From: Methylobacterium sp. J-068
GTDB taxonomy: Bacteria > Pseudomonadota > Alphaproteobacteria > Rhizobiales > Beijerinckiaceae
Assembly: GCF_022829445.1 (NCBI RefSeq)
Contig: NZ_JAKSXY010000085.1
Span: 1-40,837, forward strand
Length of the DNA: 40,837 nucleotides
Direction: 5' to 3'
Shown here: positions 27,867 to 36,503 of the stretch, one piece after another
Layout of the letters: every line of letters starts with the position of its first letter
Position numbering within the stretch: position 1 is the first letter of the stretch
Program-made: the position numbers and the translations under genes
Notes under the pieces: model-generated
Seen by the model: the letters and a program-made list of their open reading frames with translations, nothing else
Database searches by the model: none
What the model was told of the DNA's origin: nothing

Positions 27867-27886
27867 TTGCGGGTCACGACCCGCAA
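27867..27886. promoter_or_regulatory. 20-bp dyad upstream of pheS
   Basis: TTGCGGGTC (27867-27875), AC, then GACCCGCAA (27878-27886): 9-bp perfect arms with a 2-bp centre. It lies 77 bp before the pheS start. It may be an operator for a dimeric repressor, or a small hairpin in the leader; nothing identifies the regulator. Confidence 0.4.
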
Positions 27887-27963
27887 AACCCTCGCCACGT
27901 CCGAATGACCGAGCCCGGCCGATCCGCACCGATCGCCGCAGCCGCAGCCGGTGAGTTGAACCG

Positions 27964-29046
27964 ATGACCGATCTCGACACTCTCGAAGGCGATCTGTTGC
28001 GTCAGGTCGCGGACGCGTCCGACGAGGCCGCCCTCGACGCCGTGCGCGTCGCGGCCCTCGGCAAGAAGGGGTCGGTTTCCGAACTCCTGAAGACCCTGGG
28101 CGCGATGACGCCGGACGAGCGCAAGGCGCGCGGCCCCCTCATCAATGGATTGCGCGACCGGGTGCAGGGGGCGATCGGCACGCGTCGCGACGCCCTGGCC
28201 GAGGCGGCGCTCGGCGCCCGTCTCGCGGCCGAGCGCATCGACGTCACCTTGCCGGTGCGCGAGGCGCCCGAGACGCGCGGCCGCATCCACCCGATCAGCC
28301 AGGTCATGGACGAGATCACCGCGATCTTCGCCGATATGGGATTCTCGGTGGCCGAAGGTCCGGACATCGAGACCGACGACTACAATTTCACGGCCCTCAA
28401 TTTCCCGCCCGGCCATCCGGCCCGCGAGATGCACGACACGTTCTTCCTGGCGCCCGACCGGAACGGCCGGCGCAAGGTGCTGCGCACCCACACCTCGCCG
28501 GTCCAGATCCGGACCATGCGGGCGGGAGCGCCGCCGATCCGGGTGATCTGCCCGGGGCGCACCTATCGGCACGATTCCGACCAGACCCACACGCCGATGT
28601 TCCATCAGGTCGAGGGGCTGGTGATCGACAAGGCCGCCAACATCGCCAACCTGAAATGGGTCCTGGAGGAGTTCTGCCGCACCTTCTTCGAGGTCGATGC
28701 GGTGAAGATGCGCTTCCGGCCCTCGTTCTTCCCCTTCACCGAGCCCTCGGCCGAGGTCGACATTCAGTGCTCGCGCAAGGGCGGCGAGATCCGCTTCGGC
28801 GAGGGGACCGACTGGCTCGAGATCCTCGGCTGCGGCATGGTCCACCCGAACGTGCTGCGCAATTGCGGCCTCGACCCCGACAGCGTGCAGGGCTTCGCCT
28901 TCGGCGTCGGCATCGACCGCATCGCCATGCTGAAATACGGCATGCCGGACCTGCGCCCGTTCTTCGAGGCGGACGTGCGCTGGCTCGACCATTACGGCTT
29001 CCGGCCGCTCGACATCCCGAGCCTGGTGGCCGGGCTGACGGGGTAG
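27964..29046 (+). CDS. pheS: phenylalanyl-tRNA synthetase alpha subunit
   Basis: A 360-residue catalytic subunit of the alpha2-beta2 class II synthetase that charges tRNA-Phe. An N-terminal coiled-coil arm (about 1-95) contacts tRNA. The class II core follows: [12 protein letters not shown] (about 174) is motif 2, with [20 protein letters not shown], and [20 protein letters not shown] (about 310-329) is motif 3 with its invariant Arg. The length is usual for the family. GGTGAG precedes ATG 27964. In most bacteria pheT follows directly; here two small genes lie in between, with only 22 bp to the first. Confidence 0.98.
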   Translation: MTDLDTLEGDLLRQVADASDEAALDAVRVAALGKKGSVSELLKTLGAMTPDERKARGPLINGLRDRVQGAIGTRRDALAEAALGARLAAERIDVTLPVREAPETRGRIHPISQVMDEITAIFADMGFSVAEGPDIETDDYNFTALNFPPGHPAREMHDTFFLAPDRNGRRKVLRTHTSPVQIRTMRAGAPPIRVICPGRTYRHDSDQTHTPMFHQVEGLVIDKAANIANLKWVLEEFCRTFFEVDAVKMRFRPSFFPFTEPSAEVDIQCSRKGGEIRFGEGTDWLEILGCGMVHPNVLRNCGLDPDSVQGFAFGVGIDRIAMLKYGMPDLRPFFEADVRWLDHYGFRPLDIPSLVAGLTG

Positions 29047-29068
29047 GGTGACGCGTGGGGAGGTTGAG

Positions 29069-29383
29069 ATGTTGACCGACGCCGAGGTTCTGAAGCTTGC
29101 CGAGCCGATCTTCGCGACGATTCTTGGACCGCTGGGCTTTTCGCGCGCGTCCGTCGTGTCCGGCGCCGATCAGGATGGCGACAAGGCCTTTTTCATCGAG
29201 GCGTTCTTCGAGCCGGGCTCGAACATCGTCAACGGCAAGGCCCTGGTCGAGGCGCGGGGTCAACTGCACGACGCCTTGACGGCGCTGGGCGAGGAACGAT
29301 TTCCCTACGTTTCCTACCGGCTTCCCGGCGAGCCGGAACCCTACTCGGACGATCTGGATGAACCGGCGTCGCCGCATCCATGA
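29069..29383 (+). CDS. small protein of unknown function in the pheS-pheT cassette
   Basis: A 104-residue acidic, mixed alpha/beta protein. It runs from MLTDAEVLKLAEPIFATILG through GFSRASVVSGADQDGDKAFF, a strand-turn-strand, and EARGQLHDALTALGEERFPY to an acidic, proline-containing tail. I do not recognise the family. It has a strong ribosome binding site (GGGGAGG, 7 bases before ATG 29069); an in-frame GTG at 29048 is less likely. Its stop overlaps the start of the HEPN gene by 4 bp (ATGA), so the two are translationally coupled. By context it could be the partner (antitoxin or regulator) of the HEPN protein, in the place often taken by an MNT nucleotidyltransferase; it shows no MNT G-S-x10-D-x-D motif, so that role is inference. 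Confidence 0.75.
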   Translation: MLTDAEVLKLAEPIFATILGPLGFSRASVVSGADQDGDKAFFIEAFFEPGSNIVNGKALVEARGQLHDALTALGEERFPYVSYRLPGEPEPYSDDLDEPASPHP

Positions 29384-29862
29384 GCCAGATCAAGCATCGG
29401 ATCGTTCGGGAGCTGATCCAATCGGCTTACGCGCGCGTGGAGGGTGGCTCCGCCAGACCGACCCAGACCGCCCTGCGGCGCGCCGTCAGCGATTCGTACT
29501 ACGCCGTCTTTCATGCCGTCTGCTACCTCACGGCCGACGGTCTGGTGGGGTGGAACACCCCCTGGGAAAGTTTCGAGCCGATCTATCGCTCCCTCGATCA
29601 TCAGGACGCCAAGAAGCGCTTTGCCGCGCCGGACGTCGCGGCCCTCGGTCCCGAGGTCCGGCGCATCGGTGAAATCTTGCGCGACCTCATCAAGGAGCGT
29701 CATACGGCCGATTACGATCCAAGGCCGTTCGCGACCAACAAGGCGGAAACCCTGGCGCGCATCGCGCAGGCTCAGGAAGCCATCGATCTCATCGAGGCGC
29801 TGCCCAAGACGACCTATCGGAAGCTGGCCGTTCTGCTCATCGCAAAACCGCGCCGTTCCTGA
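29380..29862 (+). CDS. HEPN-domain protein in the pheS-pheT cassette
   Basis: A 160-residue, largely helical protein of HEPN type. The first core helix carries LRRAVSDSYYAVFHAVCYLT (residues 32-51), the family's Y-Y-A-x-F-H-A pattern. A later helix has ILRDLIKERHTADYDPR, giving R101-x6-H108, within the R-x4-6-H consensus of active HEPN ribonucleases, then the A-D-Y-D-P segment also common in the family. HEPN proteins often act as RNA-cutting toxins, or as partners of nucleotidyltransferases. It starts inside the previous stop (ATGA) and ends 24 bp before pheT, so it must be transcribed with an essential operon. Whether it is active or repressed by its neighbour is unknown. Confidence 0.8.
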   Translation: MSQIKHRIVRELIQSAYARVEGGSARPTQTALRRAVSDSYYAVFHAVCYLTADGLVGWNTPWESFEPIYRSLDHQDAKKRFAAPDVAALGPEVRRIGEILRDLIKERHTADYDPRPFATNKAETLARIAQAQEAIDLIEALPKTTYRKLAVLLIAKPRRS

Positions 29863-29886
29863 CTCCATCGACGGATACGCAGGCCC

Positions 29887-32310
29887 ATGAAATTCACCCT
29901 CTCCTGGCTCAAGGACCACCTCGACGCCGAGGCCTCCCTCGACACCATCGCCGAGACGCTGACGCGGATCGGCCTGGAGGTGGAGGGCATCGAGGACAAG
30001 GCCGTGAGCCTGAAGCCCTTCGTGGTGGCCCACGTGATCAGCGCCGAACCCCACCCGAATGCCGACCGCCTGCGCGTCTGCGCGGTGGAGACCGGTGACG
30101 GCCGTCCGGTTCAGGTGGTGTGCGGCGCGCCCAACGCGCGCGCGGGCATGAAGACGGTGTTCGCCCCCCCCGGCACCTACGTGCCGGGCCTGGACAAGAC
30201 CCTGTCGGTCGGCACCATCCGGGGCGTCGAGAGCCTGGGCATGCTGTGCTCGGGGGCCGAACTCGGCCTCGGCGAGGCGGCGGACGGCATCCTCGACCTG
30301 CCCCAGGAGGCGCCCACGGGCGAACCGTACGCCCTCTACGCCAAGCTCGACGACCCGGTCATCGAGATCAACCTCACGCCGAACCGCCCGGATTGCACCG
30401 CGATCCACGGCATCGCCCGCGATCTGGCCGCCACGGGGCTTGGCAGCCTCAAGCGTCCGCCGCATCCGCCGGTGCGCGGCGAGGGCGCCTGCCCGGTCTC
30501 TGTCACCCTCGATCTCGACCCGCTCGATCGCGGCCTCTGCCCCTACTTCACCCTGCGCCTCGTGCGCGGCGTCCGGAACGGCCCCTCGCCGGACTGGATG
30601 CAGGCGCGCCTGCGCGCCATCGGCCTGCGCCCGATCAACGCGCTGGTCGACATCACTAACTACCTGACCTTCGACCGCGGCCGGCCGCTCCACGTCTTCG
30701 ATGCCGCCAAGGTGCGGGGCGGCCTTGTCGTGCGCCGGGCGCGCGAGGGCGAGGAGCTGAAGGGCCTCGACGGCCGGACCTACGCCCTGACCGGCGACAC
30801 CGTGGTCATCGCCGACGACAACGGCGCCGAATCGATCGGTGGCATCATGGGCGGCGAGGCCTCGGGCTGCGACGCCGGCACCGTCGACGTGCTCATCGAA
30901 TCGGCCCTGTGGGACCCCGTCAACATCGCCCAGTCCGGCCGGCGCCTCGGCATCATCACGGATGCGCGCTACCGTTTCGAGCGCGGCGTCGACCCGGCCT
31001 TCACCCTGCCGGGCCTCGACCTCGCCACCCGCCTCGTCATGGACATCTGCGGCGGCAGCCCGAGCGAGGCCGTGATCGTCGGCGAGCCGCCGGTCATCGA
31101 GCGCGTCATCGACTTCCCCTGGACCGAGACCCGGCGGCTGGCCGGGATTGAGCTCTCGCGCGCCGAGATGAAGGTGACCCTGGAGGCGCTCGGCTTCCAC
31201 GTGGCCGGCACCGGCGACCGGGTGAAAGTGCTCACCCCCTCCTGGCGCCCCGACGTGGAGGGCAAGGCCGACCTCGTCGAGGAGATCATTCGCATCGCGG
31301 GGCTCGACCGCATCGAGCCCAAGCCCCTGCCGCGCCTCGAGGCGGCCGTCGGCAAGCCGGTCCTCACCGTGATGCAGAAGCGTACGCGGCTGGCCAAGCG
31401 CGCACTCGCCAGCCGGGGGCTGGTCGAGGCCGTGACCTGGTCGTTCATCCCGCACGACGACGCGGTGCTGTTCGGCGGCGGGGGGGCGGACCTCGCGCTC
31501 GCCAACCCGATCGCCGCCGACCTCTCCGACATGCGCCCGAGCCTCGTGCCGGGCCTCCTGAAGGCCGCTCAGCGCAACGCGGATCGCGGCAGCGCCGACG
31601 TGGCTCTGTTCGAGGTCGGCCAGTGCTTCGCCACCGACCAGCCCGAGGGTCAGACCATCCGGGCGGCGGCGATCCGCCGGGGCAGCGCGACCCATGCGGG
31701 CGCGGGGCGCCACTGGGACGGCACGGCCGACAATGTCGACGCCTTCGACGCCAAGGCCGATGCGCTGGCGCTGTTGGCGGCGCTCGGCGTTCCGACCGGC
31801 GGGCTCCAGGTCGTGGCCGGCGGGCCGGACTGGCTGCATCCCGGCCGTTCCGGCACCCTGCAATTCGGCCCGAAGAACCCGGTCGGATTTTTCGGCGAGG
31901 TGCATCCGCGCGTGCTGAAGGCCCTCGACCTGAAGGGCCGCCTCGTCGCCTTCGAGATCACCCTCGACGCGGTGCCGTTGCCGAAACATCGCCCGACCAA
32001 GGTGAAGCCGCCCCTCGTGCTGTCGGATTTCCAGGCGATCTCGCGCGACTTCGCCTTCGTGGTCGGCCGCGACGTCGCCGCCGGAGACGTGGTGAAGGCG
32101 GCCCAGGCCGCCGAGCGCAAGCTCATCGCGGGCATCGAGGTGTTCGACATCTACGAGGGCGTCGGGATTCCCGAGGGCTCGAAGTCGGTGGCGATCGCGG
32201 TCCGCCTCCAGCCGACGGACCGGACCCTCACGGACGCGGAGATCGAGGCGGTGACCGGCCGGATCGTCGCAGAGGTCGGTCGCAAGACCGGCGCGACCCT
32301 TCGCGCCTGA
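29887..32310 (+). CDS. pheT: phenylalanyl-tRNA synthetase beta subunit
   Basis: An 807-residue subunit of Phe[22 protein letters not shown] is the N-terminal domain; residues 39-150 are an OB/tRNA-binding domain ([20 protein letters not shown]). B3/B4 editing domains follow (about 200-375, with [12 protein letters not shown] nearby), then B5 (about 405-475), a core domain resembling a catalytic fold, and the FDX-ACB anticodon-binding domain at the C-terminus (about 715-807, from [16 protein letters not shown]). Length is as expected. The last codons (KTGATLRA and stop) are followed by two imperfect copies of the same DNA. The start at 29887 lies 24 bp after the HEPN stop. Confidence 0.97.
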   Translation: MKFTLSWLKDHLDAEASLDTIAETLTRIGLEVEGIEDKAVSLKPFVVAHVISAEPHPNADRLRVCAVETGDGRPVQVVCGAPNARAGMKTVFAPPGTYVPGLDKTLSVGTIRGVESLGMLCSGAELGLGEAADGILDLPQEAPTGEPYALYAKLDDPVIEINLTPNRPDCTAIHGIARDLAATGLGSLKRPPHPPVRGEGACPVSVTLDLDPLDRGLCPYFTLRLVRGVRNGPSPDWMQARLRAIGLRPINALVDITNYLTFDRGRPLHVFDAAKVRGGLVVRRAREGEELKGLDGRTYALTGDTVVIADDNGAESIGGIMGGEASGCDAGTVDVLIESALWDPVNIAQSGRRLGIITDARYRFERGVDPAFTLPGLDLATRLVMDICGGSPSEAVIVGEPPVIERVIDFPWTETRRLAGIELSRAEMKVTLEALGFHVAGTGDRVKVLTPSWRPDVEGKADLVEEIIRIAGLDRIEPKPLPRLEAAVGKPVLTVMQKRTRLAKRALASRGLVEAVTWSFIPHDDAVLFGGGGADLALANPIAADLSDMRPSLVPGLLKAAQRNADRGSADVALFEVGQCFATDQPEGQTIRAAAIRRGSATHAGAGRHWDGTADNVDAFDAKADALALLAALGVPTGGLQVVAGGPDWLHPGRSGTLQFGPKNPVGFFGEVHPRVLKALDLKGRLVAFEITLDAVPLPKHRPTKVKPPLVLSDFQAISRDFAFVVGRDVAAGDVVKAAQAAERKLIAGIEVFDIYEGVGIPEGSKSVAIAVRLQPTDRTLTDAEIEAVTGRIVAEVGRKTGATLRA

Positions 32311-32371
32311 CCAGGAAGACCGGCGCGACCCTCCGCGCCTGAGCGAGAAGGCCGGCGCGACCCTTCGCGCC
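32284..32371 (+). repeat. three tandem 32-bp copies of the pheT 3' end
   Basis: Units begin at 32284, 32316 and 32348, exactly 32 bp apart. Each holds AAG-A/G-CCGGCGCGACCC then T/C-T/C-CGCGCC, and the first two also carry the TGA stop. Inside each, GGCGCG and CGCGCC can form a hairpin. The first unit codes the end of PheT, and the later two lie between it and the DUF1186 gene. Confidence 0.9.
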
Positions 32372-32390
32372 GGATCGAAGGAAGGACCCG

Positions 32391-33233
32391 ATGCGCGATC
32401 CGGATCTCGTCGCCGCCCTCTCGGCGGCCAAGCACCTGCCCGTGCCCGAGATGCGCGCGGCGCTGGCGGAGCCGGACCGCATCGCGGATGCGGTGCTCGC
32501 CGTCCTGAAGCAGGCCGCCGAGGGTACGGAACTGGAGGAGCCGCAGGCCGACCTCTTGTTCTGGGGCCTGCACGTTCTGGCTGCCGCCCGGGACCTCCGG
32601 GTGTTCCGGCCATTGGTGCATCTGCTCCATCAGGACGGCGAGACCCTCGACGTCCTGCTCGGCGATGCGGTGACGATGACCCTGGCGAAGGTCCTCGTCA
32701 GTACCTTCGACGGCGATGCCGAGCCGCTCGGCGCCCTCCTGCTCGACAGCACGATCGACGATCTGGTGCGCAACGAGGCCTTCGCGGCCCTGGCCTACCT
32801 GACGCAGACCGGCCGGATTCCGCGTCGGCAGGCCCGCGACCTGCTGGTGCGCTTCGACGAGAAACGCGTCGCCGTCGAGGGCGATGTCGGCTGGGTCGGC
32901 TGGGAGGAGACCATCGCGCTCCTGGGTTTACGCGAACTGGAGACCCGGGTGCTGGCGGCGCGGCGGGACGAGCGGCTGACCGACGCGTTCAGCGACCAGC
33001 CCTGGTTCGTCAAGACCCTGCGTCAGGCCGAGGCGAAGCCGGACGACCTCTCCCGCTTCGACCCCCGGCGCTTCGGCACCCTCGACGATCCCGTCGCCGC
33101 CCTGGACTGGACGGCGGAGGGCGCCGGCCAGCCCGTGACGAATCCCCTGAAGCATGTCGGCCGCAACGATCCGTGCCCCTGCGGCAGCGGCAAGAAGTTC
33201 AAGAAGTGCTGCCTCGACGCCGTGCCGGGCTGA
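32391..33233 (+). CDS. DUF1186 family protein with SEC-C zinc motif
   Basis: A 280-residue protein. Residues 1-215 are a helical, HEAT-like array (for example [20 protein letters not shown] and [20 protein letters not shown]), as in DUF1186. The C-terminus is a SEC-C motif, [16 protein letters not shown] (259-274), with zinc ligands Cys262, Cys264, Cys273 and Cys274 (or a neighbouring His). SEC-C motifs, as in SecA, bind zinc and often contact proteins or nucleic acids. No reaction is known. The ATG at 32391 has GAAGGA about 8 bases upstream, and the gene follows the pheT repeats. Confidence 0.88.
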   Translation: MRDPDLVAALSAAKHLPVPEMRAALAEPDRIADAVLAVLKQAAEGTELEEPQADLLFWGLHVLAAARDLRVFRPLVHLLHQDGETLDVLLGDAVTMTLAKVLVSTFDGDAEPLGALLLDSTIDDLVRNEAFAALAYLTQTGRIPRRQARDLLVRFDEKRVAVEGDVGWVGWEETIALLGLRELETRVLAARRDERLTDAFSDQPWFVKTLRQAEAKPDDLSRFDPRRFGTLDDPVAALDWTAEGAGQPVTNPLKHVGRNDPCPCGSGKKFKKCCLDAVPG

Positions 33234-33509
33234 CGGCCCGCGCTCCGGCCCGCGACCCCGACTTGGCGACTTGGTTAAGCGCGGGTCGATAAAAGTCTCG
33301 CATGGTCAGCCCGCGCTTTAATCCCGGCGCGGGGAATAAAATACCAGCACAGCGGGGCGTGATTCGGCCCGATCAGCCTTGGCCGGCCCCTTGTGCGGGG
33401 CAGCGTGACCGAACATATTTCACCGTGAGGCGTCGCAGGGCGCCAGAGGTCGTGTGCGTGAGCCTCATTCCGAAATCACACGCTGAGAGAGCTTCCAAGG
33501 GAATCTCCC

Positions 33510-34277
33510 ATGGCATTCGATAACAGCCCCTTCCGGTACGGCGCCCAGCCGACCGGGTACGCCGGCAGCCAGGTCGAGATCGACCAGGGCCTGCGCACCT
33601 TCATGCTCGGCGTCTACAACAACATGGTCATCGGCCTCGGGATCTCCGGTCTCGTGGCGCTCGGCCTCAACATGGCCGCCGTCGCGCAGACCGCGACGGG
33701 CCGCGTGGCGCTGACCCCGTTCGGCCAGCTCCTCTACACCAGCCCGCTCAAGTGGGTGATCATGCTAGCGCCGCTGGCCTTCATCTTCATCTTCTCGATG
33801 AAGATGGACCGGATGTCCGCTTCGGCGGCACGCCTGACCTTCTTCGCCTTCGCGGCGGTGATGGGCGCCTCGATGTCCTCGCTCCTGCTCGTGTTCACGG
33901 GCGCCAGCGTGGTGCGGGTGTTCTTCATCACGGCGGCGACGTTCGGTGGCCTCAGCCTCTACGGCTACACCACCAAGCGCAGCCTGTCGGGCATGGGCTC
34001 CTTCCTGATCATGGGCCTGATCGGCCTCGTGATCGCCTCGCTGGTGAACATCTTCCTTGCCTCTTCGGCGCTTCAGTTCGCGATCTCGGTGATCGGCGTG
34101 CTGATCTTCGCGGGCCTCACCGCCTACGACACGCAGAAGCTCAAGGAGATGTTCCTCTACAGCGGCGCGGATGCCGAGGGCGCGGCCAAGCTCTCCGTGA
34201 ACGGCGCCCTGACGCTGTACCTGGACTTCATCAACATGTTCCAGATGCTGCTCTCGCTCCTCGGCGACCGCCGCTGA
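33510..34277 (+). CDS. Bax inhibitor-1/YccA family membrane protein
   Basis: A 255-residue protein with about seven membrane segments after a 30-residue soluble start (MAFDNSPFRYGAQPTGYAGS). The segments include MVIGLGISGLVALGLNMAAV and VIMLAPLAFIFIFSMKM. The C-terminal GLTAYDTQKLKEMFLYSG, with its D-T-Q-K motif, and ALTLYLDFINMFQMLLSLLG are diagnostic of the BI-1 (UPF0005) family. These proteins are thought to act as pH- or Ca2+-sensitive leak channels; the bacterial role is unclear. AAGGGAATCTCCC precedes ATG 33510. It ends at a strong bidirectional terminator. Confidence 0.96.
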   Translation: MAFDNSPFRYGAQPTGYAGSQVEIDQGLRTFMLGVYNNMVIGLGISGLVALGLNMAAVAQTATGRVALTPFGQLLYTSPLKWVIMLAPLAFIFIFSMKMDRMSASAARLTFFAFAAVMGASMSSLLLVFTGASVVRVFFITAATFGGLSLYGYTTKRSLSGMGSFLIMGLIGLVIASLVNIFLASSALQFAISVIGVLIFAGLTAYDTQKLKEMFLYSGADAEGAAKLSVNGALTLYLDFINMFQMLLSLLGDRR

Positions 34278-34301
34278 GCGGGGCCTGAGCCCGAACGATC
34301 G

Positions 34302-34337
34302 AAAAGGCCCCGGCGGAATCCCGCCGGGGCCTTTTTT
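34302..34337. terminator. bidirectional intrinsic terminator
   Basis: AAAAGGCCCCGGCGG (34302-34316) pairs with CCGCCGGGGCCTTTT (34321-34335) around AATC, with T6 following on plus and T4 on minus. It ends both the BI-1 gene and the DUF2794 gene. Confidence 0.93.
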
Positions 34338-34367
34338 CTGTTCGACCCGATTCGATGTCCCGACGTC

Positions 34368-34739
34368 TCACACCGCCCGCAGCGGGGGCTCCAGCACGGC
34401 GAGGACGCGGGCGAGATCGGTGCCCCGCTTCATCACCAGCCCCGAGGCGGCCAGGACCGCGTAGGCACCCTGGCGGCGAGCGAGCTTCGGGTCCTTCTCG
34501 ACTCGGTAGAGCGGCATCTCGGAACTGCGGCGGTAGATCGAGAACACCGCCTTGTCGCGCCGGAAATCGAGGGCGTAATCGCGCCACTCCCCCTGGGACA
34601 CCATCCGGCCGTAGAGGTTGAACAGGACGCGCAGCTCCGCGCGGTCGAAGGCGATCTGAGGGGCTACCGGCGCCGTGGGGAAGGGAATGACCCGAGCGGC
34701 TTCGGGCAATCGCGGGTCGGCACCGGTTCTCTCGCTCAT
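34368..34739 (-). CDS. DUF2794 family protein
   Basis: A 123-residue protein found in alphaproteobacteria, without known function. After a variable start, IAFDRAELRVLFNLYGRMVS and GEWRDYALDFRRDKAVFSIY, with PLYRVEKDPKLARRQGAYAV, form the family's conserved body; the W-R-D-Y-A segment is especially diagnostic. It has no signal or membrane segment and is probably cytoplasmic. The ATG at 34739 (MSERTGADPR) is preceded on the minus strand by CAGGAGCGACG, a good binding site. It ends at the shared terminator. Confidence 0.9.
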   Translation of the reverse strand: MSERTGADPRLPEAARVIPFPTAPVAPQIAFDRAELRVLFNLYGRMVSQGEWRDYALDFRRDKAVFSIYRRSSEMPLYRVEKDPKLARRQGAYAVLAASGLVMKRGTDLARVLAVLEPPLRAV

Positions 34740-35207
34740 CGTCGCTCCTGGTCCGGATCTGGATTGTCATCATGGTGTCGCGCTTTCGCGCTCGCAAGGG
34801 CAGCGATTCGGCGTCCGGCCAAGGGCTGCTCCCGAAACATATCGTCACGATTTCGCCGCCATCGAGCCGCGTGCCGGCCTTGATGAGACGCGACACCTGT
34901 TGCCGAAACTTCGTCGATCCTGCTCCCGGCGCGGCGTCCGAGTCTTTCGGCTCCCCAGCTTTCGGACGGCGCCCGGTCCGGCAGGCCCGACATCCCAGAG
35001 GTTTCGAGACCCAAGGACTTCAGGCCGCCTCCTCGGAGTGCGGCCCTTTTTTTGGGCCCTCGCTTTTGACCCCTCGCTTTTGACCCTTGCGGCACCGTCC
35101 GTCAGCGGCGAGAAACGCCGTCTGGGGCGCGGCCGTCCCGGGAGCTGCCGCCTCGGGGCCACGCCATCGTCGAGGGTCTGGTGGTCTCAACCGCGGGGGA
35201 GCGGATC
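34740..35207. other. 468-bp region without a recognisable gene
   Basis: Open frames here, including one of 119 codons on the minus strand, are Arg/Gly-rich and show no family pattern. The region holds promoters for the DUF2794 gene (minus) and bluB (plus), a GGCCC-T7-GGGCC inverted repeat (35042-35058) and a short tandem repeat. I saw no adenosylcobalamin riboswitch elements before bluB. Confidence 0.5.
35057..35084 (+). repeat. two tandem copies of a 14-bp unit
   Basis: CCCTCGCTTTTGAC occurs at 35057-35070 and again at 35071-35084, then a partial third start (CCTTG). It directly follows the T7-loop inverted repeat. Confidence 0.85.
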
Positions 35208-35840
35208 GTGGTCAGCTTCGATGCCGCCTTTCGCCGGACACTCGCGGATCTGTTCGCCTGGCGGCGCGACGTCCGCCGCTTCCGCAAGGATTCGGTGGAC
35301 GAAGGGCTGCTGCGCGGCTGCCTCGACCTCGCGGCCCTGAGCCCGTCCGTCGGCAACAGCCAGCCCTGGCGCTTCGTGCGGGTCGCCGATCCGGGGCGGC
35401 GCGCCCGCGTGGTGGCGAGCTTCGAGCGCTGCAACGCCGAGGCCGCCTCCGGCTACGAGGCCGAGCGCCGCGAGGCCTACATCCGCTTGAAACTCGCGGG
35501 CCTGCGCGAGGCGCCGGTCCACCTCGCGGTGTTCTGCGACGAGGCGACGGAGACCGGCCACGGCCTCGGCCGGGCGACCATGCCGGAGATGCTGCGCTAC
35601 TCCGTCGTCACCGCCGTGCAGACCTTCTGGCTCGCGGCCCGCGCTCAGGGACTCGGCGTCGGCTGGGTCTCGATCCTCGAACCCGGCACCGTGTGCGAGA
35701 CCCTGGGCGTACCCTGCGCTTGGCACCTCGTCGCCTATCTCTGCGTGGGCTACCCCGTCGAGGAGCACGCCGACCCGGAACTGGTCCGGCACGGCTGGCA
35801 GGACCGGCTCGACCCCCGCATGGCGCTGATCGAGCGCTGA
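35208..35840 (+). CDS. bluB: 5,6-dimethylbenzimidazole synthase
   Basis: A 210-residue flavin-destroying enzyme that converts reduced FMN and O2 to 5,6-dimethylbenzimidazole, the lower ligand of vitamin B12. It has the nitroreductase-like fold: FAWRRDVRRFRKDSVDEGLL, LAALSPSVGNSQPWRFVRV (the family's FMN-contact segment), SVVTAVQTFWLAARAQGLGV and GWVSILEP near the C-terminus. The GTG start at 35208 is supported by GGGGGAG 8 bases upstream; an in-frame GTG at 35181 would add nine residues. No other cobalamin genes are in the window, so it stands alone. The GFA gene follows after 20 bp and may be co-transcribed. Confidence 0.92.
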   Translation: MVSFDAAFRRTLADLFAWRRDVRRFRKDSVDEGLLRGCLDLAALSPSVGNSQPWRFVRVADPGRRARVVASFERCNAEAASGYEAERREAYIRLKLAGLREAPVHLAVFCDEATETGHGLGRATMPEMLRYSVVTAVQTFWLAARAQGLGVGWVSILEPGTVCETLGVPCAWHLVAYLCVGYPVEEHADPELVRHGWQDRLDPRMALIER

Positions 35841-35860
35841 CGCACGGGAGGACGAACGAC

Positions 35861-36286
35861 ATGGTGGAGGACACGAACATTCGGGTCGGCCAGTGCCATT
35901 GCGGCGCGGTGCGTTTCCGGGCGACGCTCAGTGACGGCCTCCGGTCGATCCGCCGCTGCACCTGTTCCTATTGCCGGATGCGCGGCGCCGTCGTCGCCAT
36001 GGCGGAAATGGGGGGCGTCGAGGTCCTGCAGGGCGCCGAGGTCCTGACGACCTATCGCTTCCACAGCGAGGCGGTGCAGCACTTCTTCTGTTCCCGCTGC
36101 GGGATCTACACCCATCACCAGCGGCGGTCCGACCGGAACCTGTACGCGGTGAACGTGGCGTGCCTGGACGGCGTGAGCCCCTTCGACTTCCCCGAGGTGC
36201 CCGTCATGGATGGGGTCAACCACACGAACGACACCGGCAAGCCGACCCGGCGCGCCGGCACCCTCCGCTTCGTCCCGGCCGATTGA
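35861..36286 (+). CDS. GFA/CENP-V family zinc protein
   Basis: A 141-residue protein of the family of glutathione-dependent formaldehyde-activating enzymes. Zinc ligands are visible: Cys12 and Cys14 (GQCHCGAV), Cys33, Cys35 and Cys38 (RRCTCSYCRM), Cys77 and Cys80 (FFCSRCGIYTHHQ). In Gfa itself the protein helps join formaldehyde to glutathione, but most family members have unknown substrates, and formaldehyde handling here would be only a guess from the presumed methylotrophic lifestyle. ATG 35861 has GGGAGG about 9 bases upstream. The gene begins 20 bp after bluB on the same strand. Confidence 0.92.
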   Translation: MVEDTNIRVGQCHCGAVRFRATLSDGLRSIRRCTCSYCRMRGAVVAMAEMGGVEVLQGAEVLTTYRFHSEAVQHFFCSRCGIYTHHQRRSDRNLYAVNVACLDGVSPFDFPEVPVMDGVNHTNDTGKPTRRAGTLRFVPAD

Positions 36287-36503
36287 TTGTAGCCGTAATC
36301 TCCGCGAGGCGGAGACGTCGCAATCAGAGTCAACGATCGTTGAAAGCAATGCGACGCCTTTGTGTTGAATTCCCCGCTCAGATTTTACCGCGTCGTCCGA
36401 TTCCGCTGGGATAACCCTCCATCCCCGCAAGGCTTTACCGGAACGACAACCCGCGCCCCGCTTTATCAGCGGGCTTAAGGTCACGCTTGCGAGGGTTCGG
36501 GTC

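Noticed and set aside
29341..32613. 1090-codon open frame opposite pheT (minus strand)
   Set aside because: Antisense shadow of pheT with Arg/Gly-rich composition and no family motifs.
34736..35095. 119-codon minus-strand frame before DUF2794
   Set aside because: Arg/Gly-rich, no ribosome binding site, no family resemblance.
34740..35207. Adenosylcobalamin riboswitch upstream of bluB
   Set aside because: The conserved B12-box type sequence (GCCACTG) and surrounding helices were not found.
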